From Brenneria sp. hezel4-2-4 (lineage in GTDB: Bacteria; Pseudomonadota; Gammaproteobacteria; Enterobacterales; Enterobacteriaceae), in contig NZ_JABJXS010000014.1 in assembly GCF_013155275.1 (NCBI RefSeq), positions 21,626 to 85,625 of the forward strand: 64,000 bases of DNA, in the 5' to 3' direction. The notes beneath the pieces are model-generated. The model had not been told where the DNA came from. It did not search any database and worked only from the letters and a program-made list of their open reading frames with translations. Each line of letters starts with the position of its first letter. Within the stretch, counting starts at the first letter, position 1. The translations under genes and the position numbers were made by a program. This document shows, piece by piece, positions 9,467 to 19,702 of the stretch.

Positions 9467-10545
9467 ACATTTCCTCTGTGACGCAGAATGATGCTGAGGA
9501 AGAACGGCACGCCGACCAGCGAGGTGACGATGCCGACCGGAATAATCACCCCGGGGATCAGGTTTTTCGAGGCCACGGAGGCCAGTGAAAGCACCAGCGC
9601 CCCCACTAGCGCGCTGGCCGGCAGATAAAACCGGTGATCTTCGCCAAATATCATCCGGGCAATGTGCGGCGCGACCAGGCCAATAAAGCCGATCGGGCCG
9701 ACGAAAGCCACTGACAATGCCGACAGAATACTGATGCGCAGCAGCGTCGCCAAACGTAACCGGCGCACATTGATGCCAAAACTGACGGCGCGATCTTCAC
9801 CCAGTCTCAAGGCGGTGAGTTTCCAGGAATTCATGAACGACAACGGCATAACGGCGATCAGCACCAGCAGCAGAATCCCCAGTTTTTCCCAGGACGCGCG
9901 CGCCAGACTGCCCATCGTCCAGAAGACCAATCCTTGCAGCGTGTCTTCATTGGCGATGAATTGCAGCATCGACACCAGCGCATTAAAGGTAAACACCAGG
10001 GCGATGCCGAACAACACCACGCCGGAGGTGGAGACCTGTGTCCAGCGGGTAATACCGTCCAGCAGCAGCGCGGCAAGCAGGGCAAACAAAAAAGCATTGG
10101 CGGAAATAAACCACTGGGCCGGAATACCGGGAATACCGATGCCCAGCACGATGGCGAGGGCCGCGCCAAATGCGGCCGCTGACGACACGCCCAGCGTAAA
10201 GGGGCTGGCCAGCGGGTTATTCAGGATGGTTTGCATTTCCGCGCCGGCCAGACCCAGTGACAGCCCGACGATAATCGCCATCAGCGCATAAGGCAGACGG
10301 ATATCCCAGACGATAACGCGGGTGCCCGCATCGGCGCTGGCGGGATCGGTCAGCGCCTGCCATAACACTTCCAGCGAGAGTCCCGAAGGCCCCATGGTGA
10401 AGTCCAGCAGCAAAGAGCCGAAAATAATCAACAGTAGTATCGTCATGATAACCACGCGACGCCGGATAATAGCGCGATAGTCGTCTATAACGGCGCTGTT
10501 ATCGTTGGCGGCATCGCGGATATTCGGTTCAGTCGTCACACTCAT
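9463..10545 (-). CDS. Iron-siderophore ABC transporter, FecCD-type permease
   Basis: Inner-membrane permease of 360 residues with 9-10 hydrophobic segments and FecCD hallmarks: IRLPYALMAIIVGLSLGLAGAEMQ, NNPLASPFTLGVSSAAAFGAAL and the ATPase-contact loop GPIGFIGLVAPHIARM. It forms the channel for the binding protein at 7471 and is the first gene of a two-gene unit with the ATPase. A near-perfect Fur box lies about 110 bases upstream. Having the permease and ATPase convergent with, not downstream of, the binding protein is less common than a single operon. Confidence 0.9.
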   Translation of the reverse strand: MSVTTEPNIRDAANDNSAVIDDYRAIIRRRVVIMTILLLIIFGSLLLDFTMGPSGLSLEVLWQALTDPASADAGTRVIVWDIRLPYALMAIIVGLSLGLAGAEMQTILNNPLASPFTLGVSSAAAFGAALAIVLGIGIPGIPAQWFISANAFLFALLAALLLDGITRWTQVSTSGVVLFGIALVFTFNALVSMLQFIANEDTLQGLVFWTMGSLARASWEKLGILLLVLIAVMPLSFMNSWKLTALRLGEDRAVSFGINVRRLRLATLLRISILSALSVAFVGPIGFIGLVAPHIARMIFGEDHRFYLPASALVGALVLSLASVASKNLIPGVIIPVGIVTSLVGVPFFLSIILRHRGNV

Positions 10546-10656
10546 GAAAAATTACTCATCTTTTTTCCCGGCGCCGCGCGTTGCAACGGATGATCCCGAT
10601 CGCGCAGGCGAGGGCACATCAATCCTCAATAACAATGCTATCAATTGTAATGATTC

Positions 10657-10671
10657 TGATAACTATTATCA
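10657..10671 (-). promoter_or_regulatory. Fur box upstream of the permease-ATPase unit
   Basis: tgataactattatca matches 13 of 14 positions of the 7-1-7 Fur consensus. An overlapping weaker match just to the left (taatgattctgataa) suggests an extended, multi-dimer site, as is common at Fur promoters. Confidence 0.82.
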
Positions 10672-10776
10672 TCATATTAAAGTCAGGCAATGTGTATACC
10701 GGATTCAGGCGGAAAGAAAAATAGTCACGTTGGTCGCGTACGCCAGACAGCTGACGCGACCAACGAGGGGGGACGA

Positions 10777-11580
10777 TTAACGTTTCAACGCGTCGCTAAG
10801 TTCGTCGCGGATGGTTGCCAGCAGGGATTTGACGACGCGTGGATTACCCGCGATCAGGTTACCGGAAGAAAGATAGTTGTGACCGCCGACGAAGTCGGTT
10901 ACCACGCCGCCCGCTTCACGCACCAGCAGTTCGCCGCCGGCAAAATCCCAGGGCTTCAGGCCGATTTCAAAGAATCCGTCAACGCGGCCGGCGGCAACAT
11001 AGGCCAGATCCAGCGCGGCGGAACCCGTACGGCGGAAGTCCGCGCATTGGGTAAACAGGGCTTCGAGAATGTTGATATAGCTTTTCGCGTGTTGTTTCGC
11101 TTTGAACGGGAAACCGGTAGCCAATATTGTGCCGTCCAGATCGCGGGCATTACTGCTGCGCAGACGATAACCGTTCAACTGCGCGCCCTGACCGCGGGTG
11201 GCGGTGAACAGTTCATTACGCATGGGATCGTAAACTACGGCAACTTCAGTGCGGCCTTTCATGCGCACGGCGATGGAAACCGCGAAGTGCGGCAGGCGTT
11301 TGATAAAATTGGTGGTGCCATCCAGTGGATCGATAACCCATTGCACATCCCGATCGTCGCCGACCAGCTCGCCGCACTCTTCACCAATGATGGTGTGCTG
11401 CGGATAAGACTTACGGATGACTTCAATGATCAGACGCTCGGCATCCCGGTCAACGTTGGTGACAAAATCATTATTGCCTTTTTGACTGGCTTCTACGGCG
11501 TCAGGGGTTTCGTAATTTTTAGCAATTAAATTACCGCCTTTACGCGCAGCGCGTATAGCGATGTTGAGCATCGGATGCAT
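10777..11580 (-). CDS. suhB: Inositol-1-monophosphatase / Nus factor SuhB
   Basis: Protein of 267 residues nearly identical to E. coli SuhB: MHPMLNIAIRAARKGGNLIAKNYE, the metal-site motif DPLDGTTNF and the C-terminal WDFAGGELLVREAGG. It hydrolyses inositol monophosphate in vitro; its main known role in E. coli is in the rRNA antitermination complex with NusA, NusB and NusG. The start at 11580 is chosen by homology, since upstream in-frame codons extend into the divergent trmJ promoter. It is transcribed away from trmJ, as in E. coli. Confidence 0.96.
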   Translation of the reverse strand: MHPMLNIAIRAARKGGNLIAKNYETPDAVEASQKGNNDFVTNVDRDAERLIIEVIRKSYPQHTIIGEECGELVGDDRDVQWVIDPLDGTTNFIKRLPHFAVSIAVRMKGRTEVAVVYDPMRNELFTATRGQGAQLNGYRLRSSNARDLDGTILATGFPFKAKQHAKSYINILEALFTQCADFRRTGSAALDLAYVAAGRVDGFFEIGLKPWDFAGGELLVREAGGVVTDFVGGHNYLSSGNLIAGNPRVVKSLLATIRDELSDALKR

Positions 11581-11699
11581 GGTATTGTCCACTGGAATGT
11601 TAAAGAACGGAAAGCGGTGCGCATTATAGCAGGGGAAAAGGAAAATATCTAAGTTTGTGTTAGAATATTCCGCTTTCCTCCTCGCATTACAGAGTCCGC

Positions 11700-12425
11700 A
11701 TGTTACACAATATTCGCATTGTTTTGGTTGAAACATCCCACACCGGCAATATGGGATCGGTTGCCAGAGCGATGAAAACCATGGGTTTGAGTAAGCTTTA
11801 TCTGGTTAATCCGCTGGTAAAACCCGATTCGCAGGCGATTGCCTTATCCGCCGGCGCCAGTGATGTCATTGGCAACGCGACCCTGGTCGATACGCTGGAT
11901 CAGGCGCTCGAGGGGTGTGGTCTGGTGGTGGGCACCAGCGCGCGTTCGCGTACGTTGCCCTGGCCGATGCTGGAGCCGCGGGAGTGCGGAGCGCGGAGCG
12001 CCCGGGAAGCGGAACACGCGCCGGTCGCCCTGGTGTTTGGCCGCGAACGCGTCGGATTAACCAATGATGAGTTGCAGAAATGCCATTATCATGTCGCCAT
12101 TCCCGCCAATCCTGAATATAGCTCGTTAAACCTGGCGATGGCGGTGCAGATCCTGGCTTATGAAGTGCGCGTCGCACATCTGGACCGTTTGCAGGCCGGC
12201 AAGGAAGAGCACGACGAAACGCCTTACCCGCTGGTGGACGATCTGGAGCGTTTCTATCAGCATCTTGAACAGACATTACTGCAAACCGGCTTTATTCGGC
12301 AGGCGCATCAAGGGCAGGTGATGAATAAGCTGCGTCGGCTGTTTACCCGGGCGCAGCCGGAGAGTCAGGAGCTGAATATCCTGCGCGGAATCTTGAGTTC
12401 GGTTCAGAAAAATAACCCTGAATAA
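11700..12425 (+). CDS. trmJ: tRNA (Cm32/Um32) 2'-O-methyltransferase TrmJ
   Basis: SPOUT-class methyltransferase of 241 residues that methylates the ribose of C32 or U32 in tRNA anticodon loops. It starts [25 protein letters not shown] and contains the knot motifs [16 protein letters not shown] and [19 protein letters not shown]. It sits directly upstream of iscR, the conserved enterobacterial order; the tandem IscR operators begin at its stop codon. Confidence 0.96.
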   Translation: MLHNIRIVLVETSHTGNMGSVARAMKTMGLSKLYLVNPLVKPDSQAIALSAGASDVIGNATLVDTLDQALEGCGLVVGTSARSRTLPWPMLEPRECGARSAREAEHAPVALVFGRERVGLTNDELQKCHYHVAIPANPEYSSLNLAMAVQILAYEVRVAHLDRLQAGKEEHDETPYPLVDDLERFYQHLEQTLLQTGFIRQAHQGQVMNKLRRLFTRAQPESQELNILRGILSSVQKNNPE

Positions 12426-12449
12426 TACTTGAGTGGTTTACTGGGTTAA
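12425..12449 (+). promoter_or_regulatory. IscR type-1 operator, upstream copy
   Basis: The 25-base element beginning atacttgagtggtttactgg fits the type-1 (Fe-S-loaded IscR) pattern ATASYYGACTRWWWYAGTCRRSTAT well in its left half and centre. It directly abuts the second copy, as in the E. coli isc promoter. Confidence 0.7.
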
Positions 12450-12474
12450 ATAGTTGACTAAAATACTCGGGAAT
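12450..12474 (+). promoter_or_regulatory. IscR type-1 operator overlapping the isc promoter
   Basis: The 25-base element beginning atagttgactaaaatactcg is almost the same as the E. coli iscR promoter site. It includes the likely -35 hexamer TTGACT (12454-12459), so [2Fe-2S]-IscR bound here would repress the operon when clusters are plentiful. Confidence 0.85.
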
Positions 12475-12544
12475 GTCAGACTCAAACCACGTTTTGCCAA
12501 TACATGTTTCAATAATACATGTTTTATTTACAGGTACCACTATC

Positions 12545-13039
12545 ATGAGACTGACATCTAAAGGCCGCTATGCCGTTACCGCCATGCTCGATGTGGCTCT
12601 GCATTCCAAAGAAGGCCCTGTTCCGCTGGCCGATATCTCCGAGCGTCAGGGTATTTCGCTCTCCTATCTGGAGCAACTGTTTTCCCGCCTGCGTAAAAAC
12701 GGACTGGTCGCCAGTGTCCGCGGCCCGGGTGGCGGTTATCTGCTGGGTAAACATGCCAATGAAATCGCCGTGGGCGCGGTGATATCCGCCGTCGACGAAT
12801 CGGTGGACGCGACGCGTTGCCAGGGGCGAGAAAGCTGTCAGGGCGGCGAACGCTGTCTGACGCACACCCTGTGGCGCGATCTGAGCGATCGGATCACCGA
12901 CTTTTTGAACAATATAACGTTGGATGAACTGGTCAATAACCAGGAAGTATTGGACGTTGCGGATCGTCAGGAAGCCGATACGCGCCGTACCGCCAACGGA
13001 CGTATACAAGACACGATCAACGTTAATTTACGCGCCTGA
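12545..13039 (+). CDS. iscR: Fe-S cluster sensor and isc repressor IscR
   Basis: Rrf2-family regulator of 164 residues. It begins [20 protein letters not shown] with the winged-helix DNA-binding domain, and carries the cluster-ligand cysteines C92, C98 and C104 in [13 protein letters not shown]. With a cluster it represses its own operon through the two type-1 sites upstream; without a cluster it controls type-2 sites elsewhere. The ATG at 12545 is set by homology and by the operator position; longer in-frame versions run into the promoter. Confidence 0.97.
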   Translation: MRLTSKGRYAVTAMLDVALHSKEGPVPLADISERQGISLSYLEQLFSRLRKNGLVASVRGPGGGYLLGKHANEIAVGAVISAVDESVDATRCQGRESCQGGERCLTHTLWRDLSDRITDFLNNITLDELVNNQEVLDVADRQEADTRRTANGRIQDTINVNLRA

Positions 13040-13152
13040 AAAATCATATTTTAACAACGCATCGCGTTGGCCCGAAGGGCTAGGGGCAGGGATAGCCCAT
13101 TATAAATAAAACAATTTGCACGTTTTGAAGTGATGTACGGAGTTTATGAGCA

Positions 13153-14367
13153 ATGAAGTTACCGATTTATCTGGATTATTCAGCCACCACGCCGGTTGAT
13201 CCGCGCGTAGCTGAAAAAATGATGCAGTTTTTGACCCTGGACGGTACTTTCGGCAACCCGGCTTCCCGCTCCCACCGCTTTGGCTGGCAGGCGGAAGAGG
13301 CTGTCGATATCGCCCGTAATCAAATTGCTGAATTAGTGGGTGCGGATCCCCGTGAGATTGTGTTTACCTCTGGTGCGACGGAAGCAGATAACCTGGCGAT
13401 TAAAGGCGCTGCAAACTTCTATCAGAAGAAAGGCAAACACATCATTACCAGCAAAACAGAACATAAAGCCGTGCTGGACACCTGCCGTCAGTTAGAGCGT
13501 GAAGGGTTCGAGGTCACTTATCTGGCGCCGCAGCGTAACGGTATTATCGATCTGAACGCGCTGCAAGCCGTCCTACGTGATGACACCATTCTGGTTTCCA
13601 TCATGCACGTGAATAATGAAATCGGTGTGGTGCAGGATATCGCGGCCATCGGCGAAATGTGCCGTAGCCGCGGGATTGTGTTCCACGTCGATGCCACCCA
13701 GAGCGTGGGCAAATTGCCCATCGACCTGAGCCAGCTTAAAGTGGATTTGATGTCTTTCTCCGGTCATAAAATTTATGGCCCGAAAGGCATCGGTGCGCTG
13801 TATGTACGCCGTAAACCCCGTATTCGTATCGAAGCGCAGATGCACGGCGGCGGTCATGAACGCGGAATGCGTTCCGGTACTTTACCTGTGCACCAGATCG
13901 TGGGTATGGGCGAAGCGTATCGTATCGCCAAAGAGGAAATGGTCGCCGAAGCGGCGCGTCTGCGAGCGCTGCGCGACCGTCTGTGGAACGGTATCAAGGA
14001 TATCGAAGAAGTCTATCTGAATGGTGAGCTTGAACAGGGCGCGCCCAACATCCTGAACGTCAGCTTCAACTATGTTGAAGGCGAGTCGCTGATTATGGCG
14101 CTCAAGGATCTGGCCGTATCGTCCGGTTCCGCCTGTACCTCCGCCAGTCTGGAACCCTCCTACGTTTTACGCGCGTTGGGGATGAACGATGAGCTGGCGC
14201 ACAGTTCGATCCGCTTCTCTCTGGGGCGTTTCACCACGGAAGAAGAGATCGACTACACCATTGATTTGGTGCGCAAGTCTATTGGCCGTCTGCGCGATCT
14301 TTCCCCTCTGTGGGAAATGTTTAAACAAGGCGTGGATATCAGCAGCATCGAATGGGCTCATCATTAA
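13153..14367 (+). CDS. iscS: Cysteine desulfurase IscS
   Basis: PLP enzyme of 404 residues that takes sulfur from cysteine and passes it as a persulfide to IscU and to tRNA-thiolation partners. It matches E. coli IscS in length and sequence: [25 protein letters not shown] lysine in [12 protein letters not shown], and the mobile active-site Cys in [21 protein letters not shown]. It is second in the isc operon; the 113-base gap after iscR is the region where the small RNA RyhB acts in E. coli, which I cannot confirm here. Confidence 0.98.
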   Translation: MKLPIYLDYSATTPVDPRVAEKMMQFLTLDGTFGNPASRSHRFGWQAEEAVDIARNQIAELVGADPREIVFTSGATEADNLAIKGAANFYQKKGKHIITSKTEHKAVLDTCRQLEREGFEVTYLAPQRNGIIDLNALQAVLRDDTILVSIMHVNNEIGVVQDIAAIGEMCRSRGIVFHVDATQSVGKLPIDLSQLKVDLMSFSGHKIYGPKGIGALYVRRKPRIRIEAQMHGGGHERGMRSGTLPVHQIVGMGEAYRIAKEEMVAEAARLRALRDRLWNGIKDIEEVYLNGELEQGAPNILNVSFNYVEGESLIMALKDLAVSSGSACTSASLEPSYVLRALGMNDELAHSSIRFSLGRFTTEEEIDYTIDLVRKSIGRLRDLSPLWEMFKQGVDISSIEWAHH

Positions 14368-14391
14368 TTCGCAGCACGGGGAACGACGATT

Positions 14392-14778
14392 ATGGCTTAC
14401 AGCGAAAAAGTAATTGATCACTACGAAAATCCACGCAACGTGGGATCGTTTGATAATGCCGATCCCAGCATCGGCAGCGGCATGGTGGGAGCGCCGGCCT
14501 GCGGCGATGTGATGAAGTTGCAGATCAAAGTCAATGATGAGGGTATCATTGAAGACGCTCGTTTCAAGACCTATGGCTGTGGCTCGGCCATTGCCTCCAG
14601 CTCACTGGTAACCGAGTGGGTGAAAGGCAAATCGCTGAACGAAGCGGAGGCGATTAAAAACACCCAGATTGCCGAAGAACTCGAGCTGCCGCCGGTAAAA
14701 ATTCACTGCTCTATTCTGGCTGAAGATGCCATTAAGGCCGCTATCGCGGATTACAAAAGTAAACGCGAAGCCAAGTAG
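14392..14778 (+). CDS. iscU: Fe-S cluster scaffold IscU
   Basis: Scaffold protein of 128 residues on which new [2Fe-2S] clusters are built before transfer by HscA/HscB. Cluster ligands C37 (APACGDV), C63 (YGCGSA) and C106 (IHCSIL) are present, with Asp39, and the HscA recognition motif LPPVK at about 99-103. It follows iscS by 24 bases in the operon. Confidence 0.98.
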   Translation: MAYSEKVIDHYENPRNVGSFDNADPSIGSGMVGAPACGDVMKLQIKVNDEGIIEDARFKTYGCGSAIASSSLVTEWVKGKSLNEAEAIKNTQIAEELELPPVKIHCSILAEDAIKAAIADYKSKREAK

Positions 14779-14803
14779 TTAAGAAAAATTCCGAGGTTGT
14801 TAT

Positions 14804-15127
14804 ATGTCGATTTCCCTGAGCGACAGCGCTGCGCAACGTGTTAATGCCTTTATGGCGAACCGGGGTAAAGGTCTTGGCCTGCGCCTTGGCGTGCGGACAT
14901 CGGGTTGTTCCGGTATGGCGTATGTGCTGGAATTTGTTGATGACGTGAATGCTGATGACGTGGTGTTCGAAGACAAAGGCGTTAAGGTCATTATCGATGG
15001 TAAAAGCCTGGTCTACCTGGACGGCACCGAACTGGATTTCGTCAAGGAAGGCCTGAACGAAGGCTTCAAATTCAATAACCCGAATGTTTCAAGCGAGTGC
15101 GGCTGCGGCGAGAGCTTTAACGTCTGA
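14804..15127 (+). CDS. iscA: A-type Fe-S carrier IscA
   Basis: Carrier protein of 107 residues that passes Fe-S clusters to target proteins. The three conserved cysteines are present: C35 in [10 protein letters not shown] and C99/C101 in the C-terminal ECGCGESF. Length and sequence agree with E. coli IscA. It lies 25 bases after iscU. Confidence 0.98.
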   Translation: MSISLSDSAAQRVNAFMANRGKGLGLRLGVRTSGCSGMAYVLEFVDDVNADDVVFEDKGVKVIIDGKSLVYLDGTELDFVKEGLNEGFKFNNPNVSSECGCGESFNV

Positions 15128-15231
15128 CCGCATCCCGGGGTATTGAACGCGCTTTCCCGGTTTCTTCCGGTCGTTGATCGGCAGAAACCGCGGCAAATGA
15201 CGGCGATTACCCACAACCCCCAGAGTACGCT

Positions 15232-15750
15232 ATGGATTACTTTACGTTGTTCGGGCTGCCGATTCGCTATGATGTGGATGGCGGCCTGCTTGTTTCCCGC
15301 TTTCAGGAACTGCAACGGCAGTTTCACCCCGATCGTTTTGCGGCGAGCCCGGAACGGGATCGCCTGTTGGCATTGCAGCAGGCCGCGACGATCAATAATG
15401 CCTATCAGACGTTGAAACATCCGCTGAAACGCGCGGAGTATATGCTATCTTTGCACGGTTTTGATTTAAGCAACGAGCAGCATACCTTACGCGACACCGC
15501 TTTTCTGATGGAACAGCTTGAACTGCGTGAAGAACTGGATGCCATTGAGCGCCGTTCCGACGCCGAAGCGGCGCTGGCTGAATTCGCTGAACGGTTGCAG
15601 GCCATGCTGGTTATACGCAGCGGGCAAATGCGCGGCGAGCTGGCGAGCGAAAGCTGGGCCGATGCCGCCGACACGGTGCGTAAACTGCGTTTTTTAGACA
15701 AACTCCGGCAGCAGGTTGAACAACTCGAAGAACAATTGCTGGACAGATAA
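15232..15750 (+). CDS. hscB: Co-chaperone HscB (J-domain protein)
   Basis: J-type co-chaperone of 172 residues that delivers IscU to HscA and stimulates its ATPase. It has the HPD signature in QFHPDRF (about residues 31-36) in the N-terminal J domain and a C-terminal three-helix IscU-binding domain with [17 protein letters not shown]. The 104 bases before it hold no ORF that I can support. Confidence 0.97.
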   Translation: MDYFTLFGLPIRYDVDGGLLVSRFQELQRQFHPDRFAASPERDRLLALQQAATINNAYQTLKHPLKRAEYMLSLHGFDLSNEQHTLRDTAFLMEQLELREELDAIERRSDAEAALAEFAERLQAMLVIRSGQMRGELASESWADAADTVRKLRFLDKLRQQVEQLEEQLLDR

Positions 15751-15831
15751 GTTTTTAATCCGGCGGAGATGGATGATGCGTCAAATTACAACGTATCGTG
15801 CTTCCCGCCAGCCAATTGATGGAAGCTCAAT

Positions 15832-17682
15832 ATGGCCTTATTACAAATTAGCGAGCCGGGCCTCAGCGCGGCGCCGCATCAGCGGCGTCTGGCTGTCGGC
15901 ATTGATTTAGGCACCACGCATTCTCTGGTTGCCACCGTGCGCAGCGGCGAGGCGCAAACTCTGACGGACGGCGAAGGCCGCGATCTGCTGCCGTCCGTTG
16001 TCCACTATCATGCCGCTGGGCATGAGGTAGGATGGCAAGCCCGTGAAAAAGCGGCCGGCGATCCTGTCAACACCATCAGTTCGGTAAAACGGATGATGGG
16101 GCGTTCTCTGGCTGACGTCCGGCAGCGCTATCCGCATTTACCCTATCAATATCAGGTCAGCGATAACGGCCTGCCGTTAATTCAAACGCCGGCCGGCAAC
16201 CGCAATCCGGTGCAGGTGTCGGCGGATATTTTGTCGGCGCTGGCGCAGCGGGCGCAGGAAGCATTGGGCGCTATGCCGGATGGCGCGGTGATCACCGTTC
16301 CGGCCTATTTCGACGATGCGCAGCGTCAGGGCACCAAAGACGCCGCCCGTTTAGCCGGTCTGCACGTACTACGGCTGCTGAATGAACCGACCGCCGCGGC
16401 GATCGCCTATGGTCTGGATGCCGCTAAAGAAGGCGTCATCGCCGTTTACGACTTGGGCGGCGGCACGTTCGATATTTCTATCCTGCGCCTGAGCCGCGGC
16501 GTATTTGAAGTGCTGGCGACAGGGGGCGACTCTGCGTTAGGCGGCGATGATTTCGATAATCTGCTGGTGGAATGGCTGCGCGAGCAGGCGGGTATTACCG
16601 CCAGAGACGATCACCATTTGCAGCATGCCTTACGGGAAGCGGCGATACAGGCCAAGATAGCGTTAAGCATGGCGGAATCGGTTAATGTCGAGGTTGCCGG
16701 CTGGCGAGGTGAGCTATCCCGCGCCCGGTTCAATACGCTAATCGCCTCACTGGTCAAGCGTACGCTGCTGGCATGTCGACGCACGCTGAAAGATGCGGAC
16801 GTGACGCCGGATGAGGTGCGGGAAGTGGTGATGGTCGGCGGTTCCACCCGCGTACCGCTGGTGCGCGAGCAGGTGGGCGCGTTCTTTGGCCGCACGCCGC
16901 TGACCTCCATCGATCCTGATAAAGTGGTGGCGATCGGCGCCGCGATCCAGGCGGACATTCTGGTCGGCAATAAGCCGGACAGCGAAATGCTGCTGCTGGA
17001 TGTGATTCCGCTTTCCCTGGGGCTGGAAACCATGGGCGGGCTGGTGGAGAAAATCATCCCGCGCAACACCACCATTCCGGTAGCCAGAGCGCAGGAGTTC
17101 ACCACATTCAAAGACGGTCAGAGCGGCATGATGATCCATGTTTTGCAGGGGGAGCGCGAACTGGTGCCGGACTGCCGTTCGCTGGGCCGCTTCACGTTAC
17201 GCGGTTTGCCGCCGTTGCCCGCCGGCGGCGCGCACATTCGCGTCACCTTTCAGGTTGATGCCGATGGTCTGCTGAGCGTAACGGCGATGGAGAAATCGAC
17301 CGGGGTCGAAGCCTCTATTCAGGTCAAGCCGTCTTACGGACTGAGTGATACTGAAATCGCCGCCATGATTAAAGATTCTATGCTTAACGCGCAGGGCGAC
17401 GTGGGCGCCCGTATGCTGGCGGAACAGCAAGTCGATGCCGCCCGGGTACTGGAGAGCTTACACGGCGCGCTGGCTTCCGATGCCGATTTGCTGACCAGCG
17501 ATGAGCAAGCCGCCATTGCCGAGGCCGTCGAACATTTGCAGCAGGCGATGTCGGGAACGGATGCGCCGGCGATTGACGCCGCGATAAAAAAATTAGATCA
17601 ACAAACCCAGGGGTTTGCGGCCCGTCGAATGGATGCGTCTATTCGTCGTGCGTTGGCGGGCCATTCTGTGGACGAGGTGTAA
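15832..17682 (+). CDS. hscA: Specialised Hsp70 chaperone HscA
   Basis: Hsp70-class ATPase of 616 residues dedicated to releasing the Fe-S cluster from IscU. It has the actin-like ATPase motifs [24 protein letters not shown] and [12 protein letters not shown], followed by a substrate-binding domain ([16 protein letters not shown], linker region near 385) and a helical lid. It follows hscB with 81 bases between. Length matches E. coli HscA (616). Confidence 0.98.
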   Translation: MALLQISEPGLSAAPHQRRLAVGIDLGTTHSLVATVRSGEAQTLTDGEGRDLLPSVVHYHAAGHEVGWQAREKAAGDPVNTISSVKRMMGRSLADVRQRYPHLPYQYQVSDNGLPLIQTPAGNRNPVQVSADILSALAQRAQEALGAMPDGAVITVPAYFDDAQRQGTKDAARLAGLHVLRLLNEPTAAAIAYGLDAAKEGVIAVYDLGGGTFDISILRLSRGVFEVLATGGDSALGGDDFDNLLVEWLREQAGITARDDHHLQHALREAAIQAKIALSMAESVNVEVAGWRGELSRARFNTLIASLVKRTLLACRRTLKDADVTPDEVREVVMVGGSTRVPLVREQVGAFFGRTPLTSIDPDKVVAIGAAIQADILVGNKPDSEMLLLDVIPLSLGLETMGGLVEKIIPRNTTIPVARAQEFTTFKDGQSGMMIHVLQGERELVPDCRSLGRFTLRGLPPLPAGGAHIRVTFQVDADGLLSVTAMEKSTGVEASIQVKPSYGLSDTEIAAMIKDSMLNAQGDVGARMLAEQQVDAARVLESLHGALASDADLLTSDEQAAIAEAVEHLQQAMSGTDAPAIDAAIKKLDQQTQGFAARRMDASIRRALAGHSVDEV

Positions 17683-17684
17683 AT

Positions 17685-18020
17685 ATGCCTAAGATTGTCT
17701 TTCTGCCGCATCAGGATCTGTGTCCTGATGGGGCGGTTTTGGAAGCAGAGCGTGGAGAAAGCATTCTGAATGTGGCGCTGCGCAACGGGATTGAAATTGA
17801 GCATGCCTGCGAGAAATCCTGTGCCTGTACGACCTGTCATTGCATCGTCCGCGAAGGGTTCGATTCTCTGGCCGAAAGTACGGAAGACGAAGATGACATG
17901 CTGGATAAAGCCTGGGGGCTGGAACCGGAAAGCCGGTTAGGATGCCAGGCGTGCGTTGCGGATGAGGATTTGGTGGTTGAAATCCCGCGTTACACGATTA
18001 ATCATGCTCGTGAACACTGA
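17685..18020 (+). CDS. fdx: [2Fe-2S] ferredoxin Fdx
   Basis: Adrenodoxin-type ferredoxin of 111 residues that gives electrons for Fe-S assembly. Ligands C42, C48, C51 and C87 are visible in [13 protein letters not shown] and LGCQAC. It starts two bases after the hscA stop, so it is tightly coupled within the operon. Confidence 0.98.
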   Translation: MPKIVFLPHQDLCPDGAVLEAERGESILNVALRNGIEIEHACEKSCACTTCHCIVREGFDSLAESTEDEDDMLDKAWGLEPESRLGCQACVADEDLVVEIPRYTINHAREH

Positions 18021-18031
18021 CAGGAGTGGCT

Positions 18032-18232
18032 ATGGGATTAAAATGGACCGACAGCCGCGCCATTGGCGAGGCGCTTTATGACCAATTTCCCGATATCGAT
18101 CCAAAAACCGTTCGTTTTACGGATATGCACCAATGGATCTGCGATCTGGAAGAGTTTGACGATCTTCCCGATGCTTCCAGCGAGAAAATTCTGGAAGCGA
18201 TCCTGCTGGTCTGGTTGGATGAAGCGGAATAG
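18032..18232 (+). CDS. iscX: IscX (Fe-S assembly regulator)
   Basis: Small acidic protein of 66 residues that binds IscS and iron and tunes Fe-S assembly. [17 protein letters not shown] and [16 protein letters not shown] match E. coli IscX. The start at 18032 has CAGGAG nine bases upstream; an upstream in-frame codon adds two residues but has no matching ribosome site. It is the last gene of the isc operon. Confidence 0.97.
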   Translation: MGLKWTDSRAIGEALYDQFPDIDPKTVRFTDMHQWICDLEEFDDLPDASSEKILEAILLVWLDEAE

Positions 18233-18241
18233 TTGACGTCA

Positions 18242-18272
18242 CGGGCTGCCTTACGGCGGCCCGCTTATTTTC
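18242..18272 (+). terminator. Probable terminator after iscX
   Basis: The stem cgggctgcc / ggcggcccg (one G-T pair) with a 4-base loop is followed by cttatttt. The T-run is short, so some read-through to pepB is possible. Confidence 0.6.
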
Positions 18273-18311
18273 GTGCGATGACGGGTATAAAGAACAATCT
18301 GGAGCAGAATT

Positions 18312-19607
18312 ATGACAAGCGAAGCTATGCTGATTTCACTCTCCGATCAACCCGCTGATGCGCGCTGGGGAGAGAAGGCGCCGTTAAGCGTGAACGATCG
18401 CGGGATGACCATTCATCTGAATGGCAACGCCCGGTTGGCGACCATCCAACGCGCCGCCCGCAAAATCGACGGGCAGGGTATCAAACAGGTCAAGCTGGCC
18501 GGCGACGGCTGGGATCTGGAAAGCAACTGGGCATTCTGGCAGGGATTCCGCGGGCCAAAAGGGCAACGCACGGTTGACTGGTCTGAACTGAATGAGGCGG
18601 ACAGAAAAGAGCTGGACGACCGCCTGAAGATCGTTGACTGGGTACGCGATACCATCAACCTTCCGGCTGACGATCTGGGGCCGGAACAACTGGCCACCCG
18701 GGCCATCGACCTGCTGTGCGACGTCGCCGGCGATGCCATCAGCTATCGGATCACCAAAGGCGACGATCTGCGCAAGCAGAACTACGCCGGTATTCATACC
18801 GTCGGCCGCGGCTCCGAGCGCGCGCCGGTACTGCTGGCGTTGGACTACAATCCGACGGGCAACCCGGATGCGCCGGTGTTCGCCTGTCTGGTCGGTAAAG
18901 GAATTACCTTTGATACCGGCGGTTACAGCCTGAAGCCCAGCGGCTTTATGGATTCCATGAAGTCGGATATGGGCGGTGCGGCCACGGTGACCGGCGCGCT
19001 GGCGCTGGCGGTGGCCCGCGGGCTGCAACAGCGGGTTAAAATGTATCTGTGCTGCGCCGACAATATGGTCAGCGGCAATGCGTTCAAGCTGGGTGATATT
19101 ATCCGTTATCGCAATGGCAAGAGCGTTGAAGTGATGAATACCGATGCGGAAGGGCGTCTGGTGCTGGCCGATGGCTTGATTGATGCCTCAGAGCAGAATC
19201 CGCAATGGATTATCGATTGCGCGACATTGACCGGCGCGGCGAAAACGGCGCTGGGTAACGACTATCACGCCTTGTTCAGCTTTGATGATCAACTGGCGGC
19301 GGCTTTACAGCAAAGCGCCCAACAGGAAGGCGAACCGTTCTGGCGTTTGCCGCTGGAAGAATTCCACCGCAGCCAGTTGCCGTCCGGTTTTGCGGATCTG
19401 AATAACATCGCCGGTGCGGCATACGGCGCGGGCGCCAGCACGGCCGCCGCGTTTCTGTCTCACTTTGTGAAGCGCTATCAGCAGGGCTGGCTGCACATTG
19501 ACTGCTCGGCCACCTACCGTAAAGGGGCGGTGGAGCAATGGTCGACGGGCGCCACCGGGTTGGGGGTGCGAACGCTGGCGAATTTACTGCTTAGCAAGGC
19601 CGGCTAG
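18312..19607 (+). CDS. pepB: Peptidase B (M17 leucyl aminopeptidase family)
   Basis: Cytoplasmic aminopeptidase of 431 residues (E. coli PepB 427) that uses two metal ions to cleave N-terminal residues from peptides. The M17 motifs are present: [16 protein letters not shown] (metal ligands and Lys) and the signature [14 protein letters not shown]. The N-terminal domain is short and typical of PepB rather than PepA. It follows the isc operon as in E. coli. Confidence 0.96.
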   Translation: MTSEAMLISLSDQPADARWGEKAPLSVNDRGMTIHLNGNARLATIQRAARKIDGQGIKQVKLAGDGWDLESNWAFWQGFRGPKGQRTVDWSELNEADRKELDDRLKIVDWVRDTINLPADDLGPEQLATRAIDLLCDVAGDAISYRITKGDDLRKQNYAGIHTVGRGSERAPVLLALDYNPTGNPDAPVFACLVGKGITFDTGGYSLKPSGFMDSMKSDMGGAATVTGALALAVARGLQQRVKMYLCCADNMVSGNAFKLGDIIRYRNGKSVEVMNTDAEGRLVLADGLIDASEQNPQWIIDCATLTGAAKTALGNDYHALFSFDDQLAAALQQSAQQEGEPFWRLPLEEFHRSQLPSGFADLNNIAGAAYGAGASTAAAFLSHFVKRYQQGWLHIDCSATYRKGAVEQWSTGATGLGVRTLANLLLSKAG

Positions 19608-19652
19608 TCAAGGGCCGGTCAGCGCTATTATCATGTCAACGTAGGATAGATG

Positions 19653-19677
19653 AAACCGGGTCAATTGCCCGGTTTTT
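19653..19677 (+). terminator. Intrinsic terminator of pepB
   Basis: Perfect 8-bp stem aaaccggg / cccggttt with a seven-base loop and five T, 45 bases after the pepB stop. Confidence 0.9.
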
Positions 19678-19702
19678 AACGCAGTGCGGGTTGAGGAACG
19701 TT

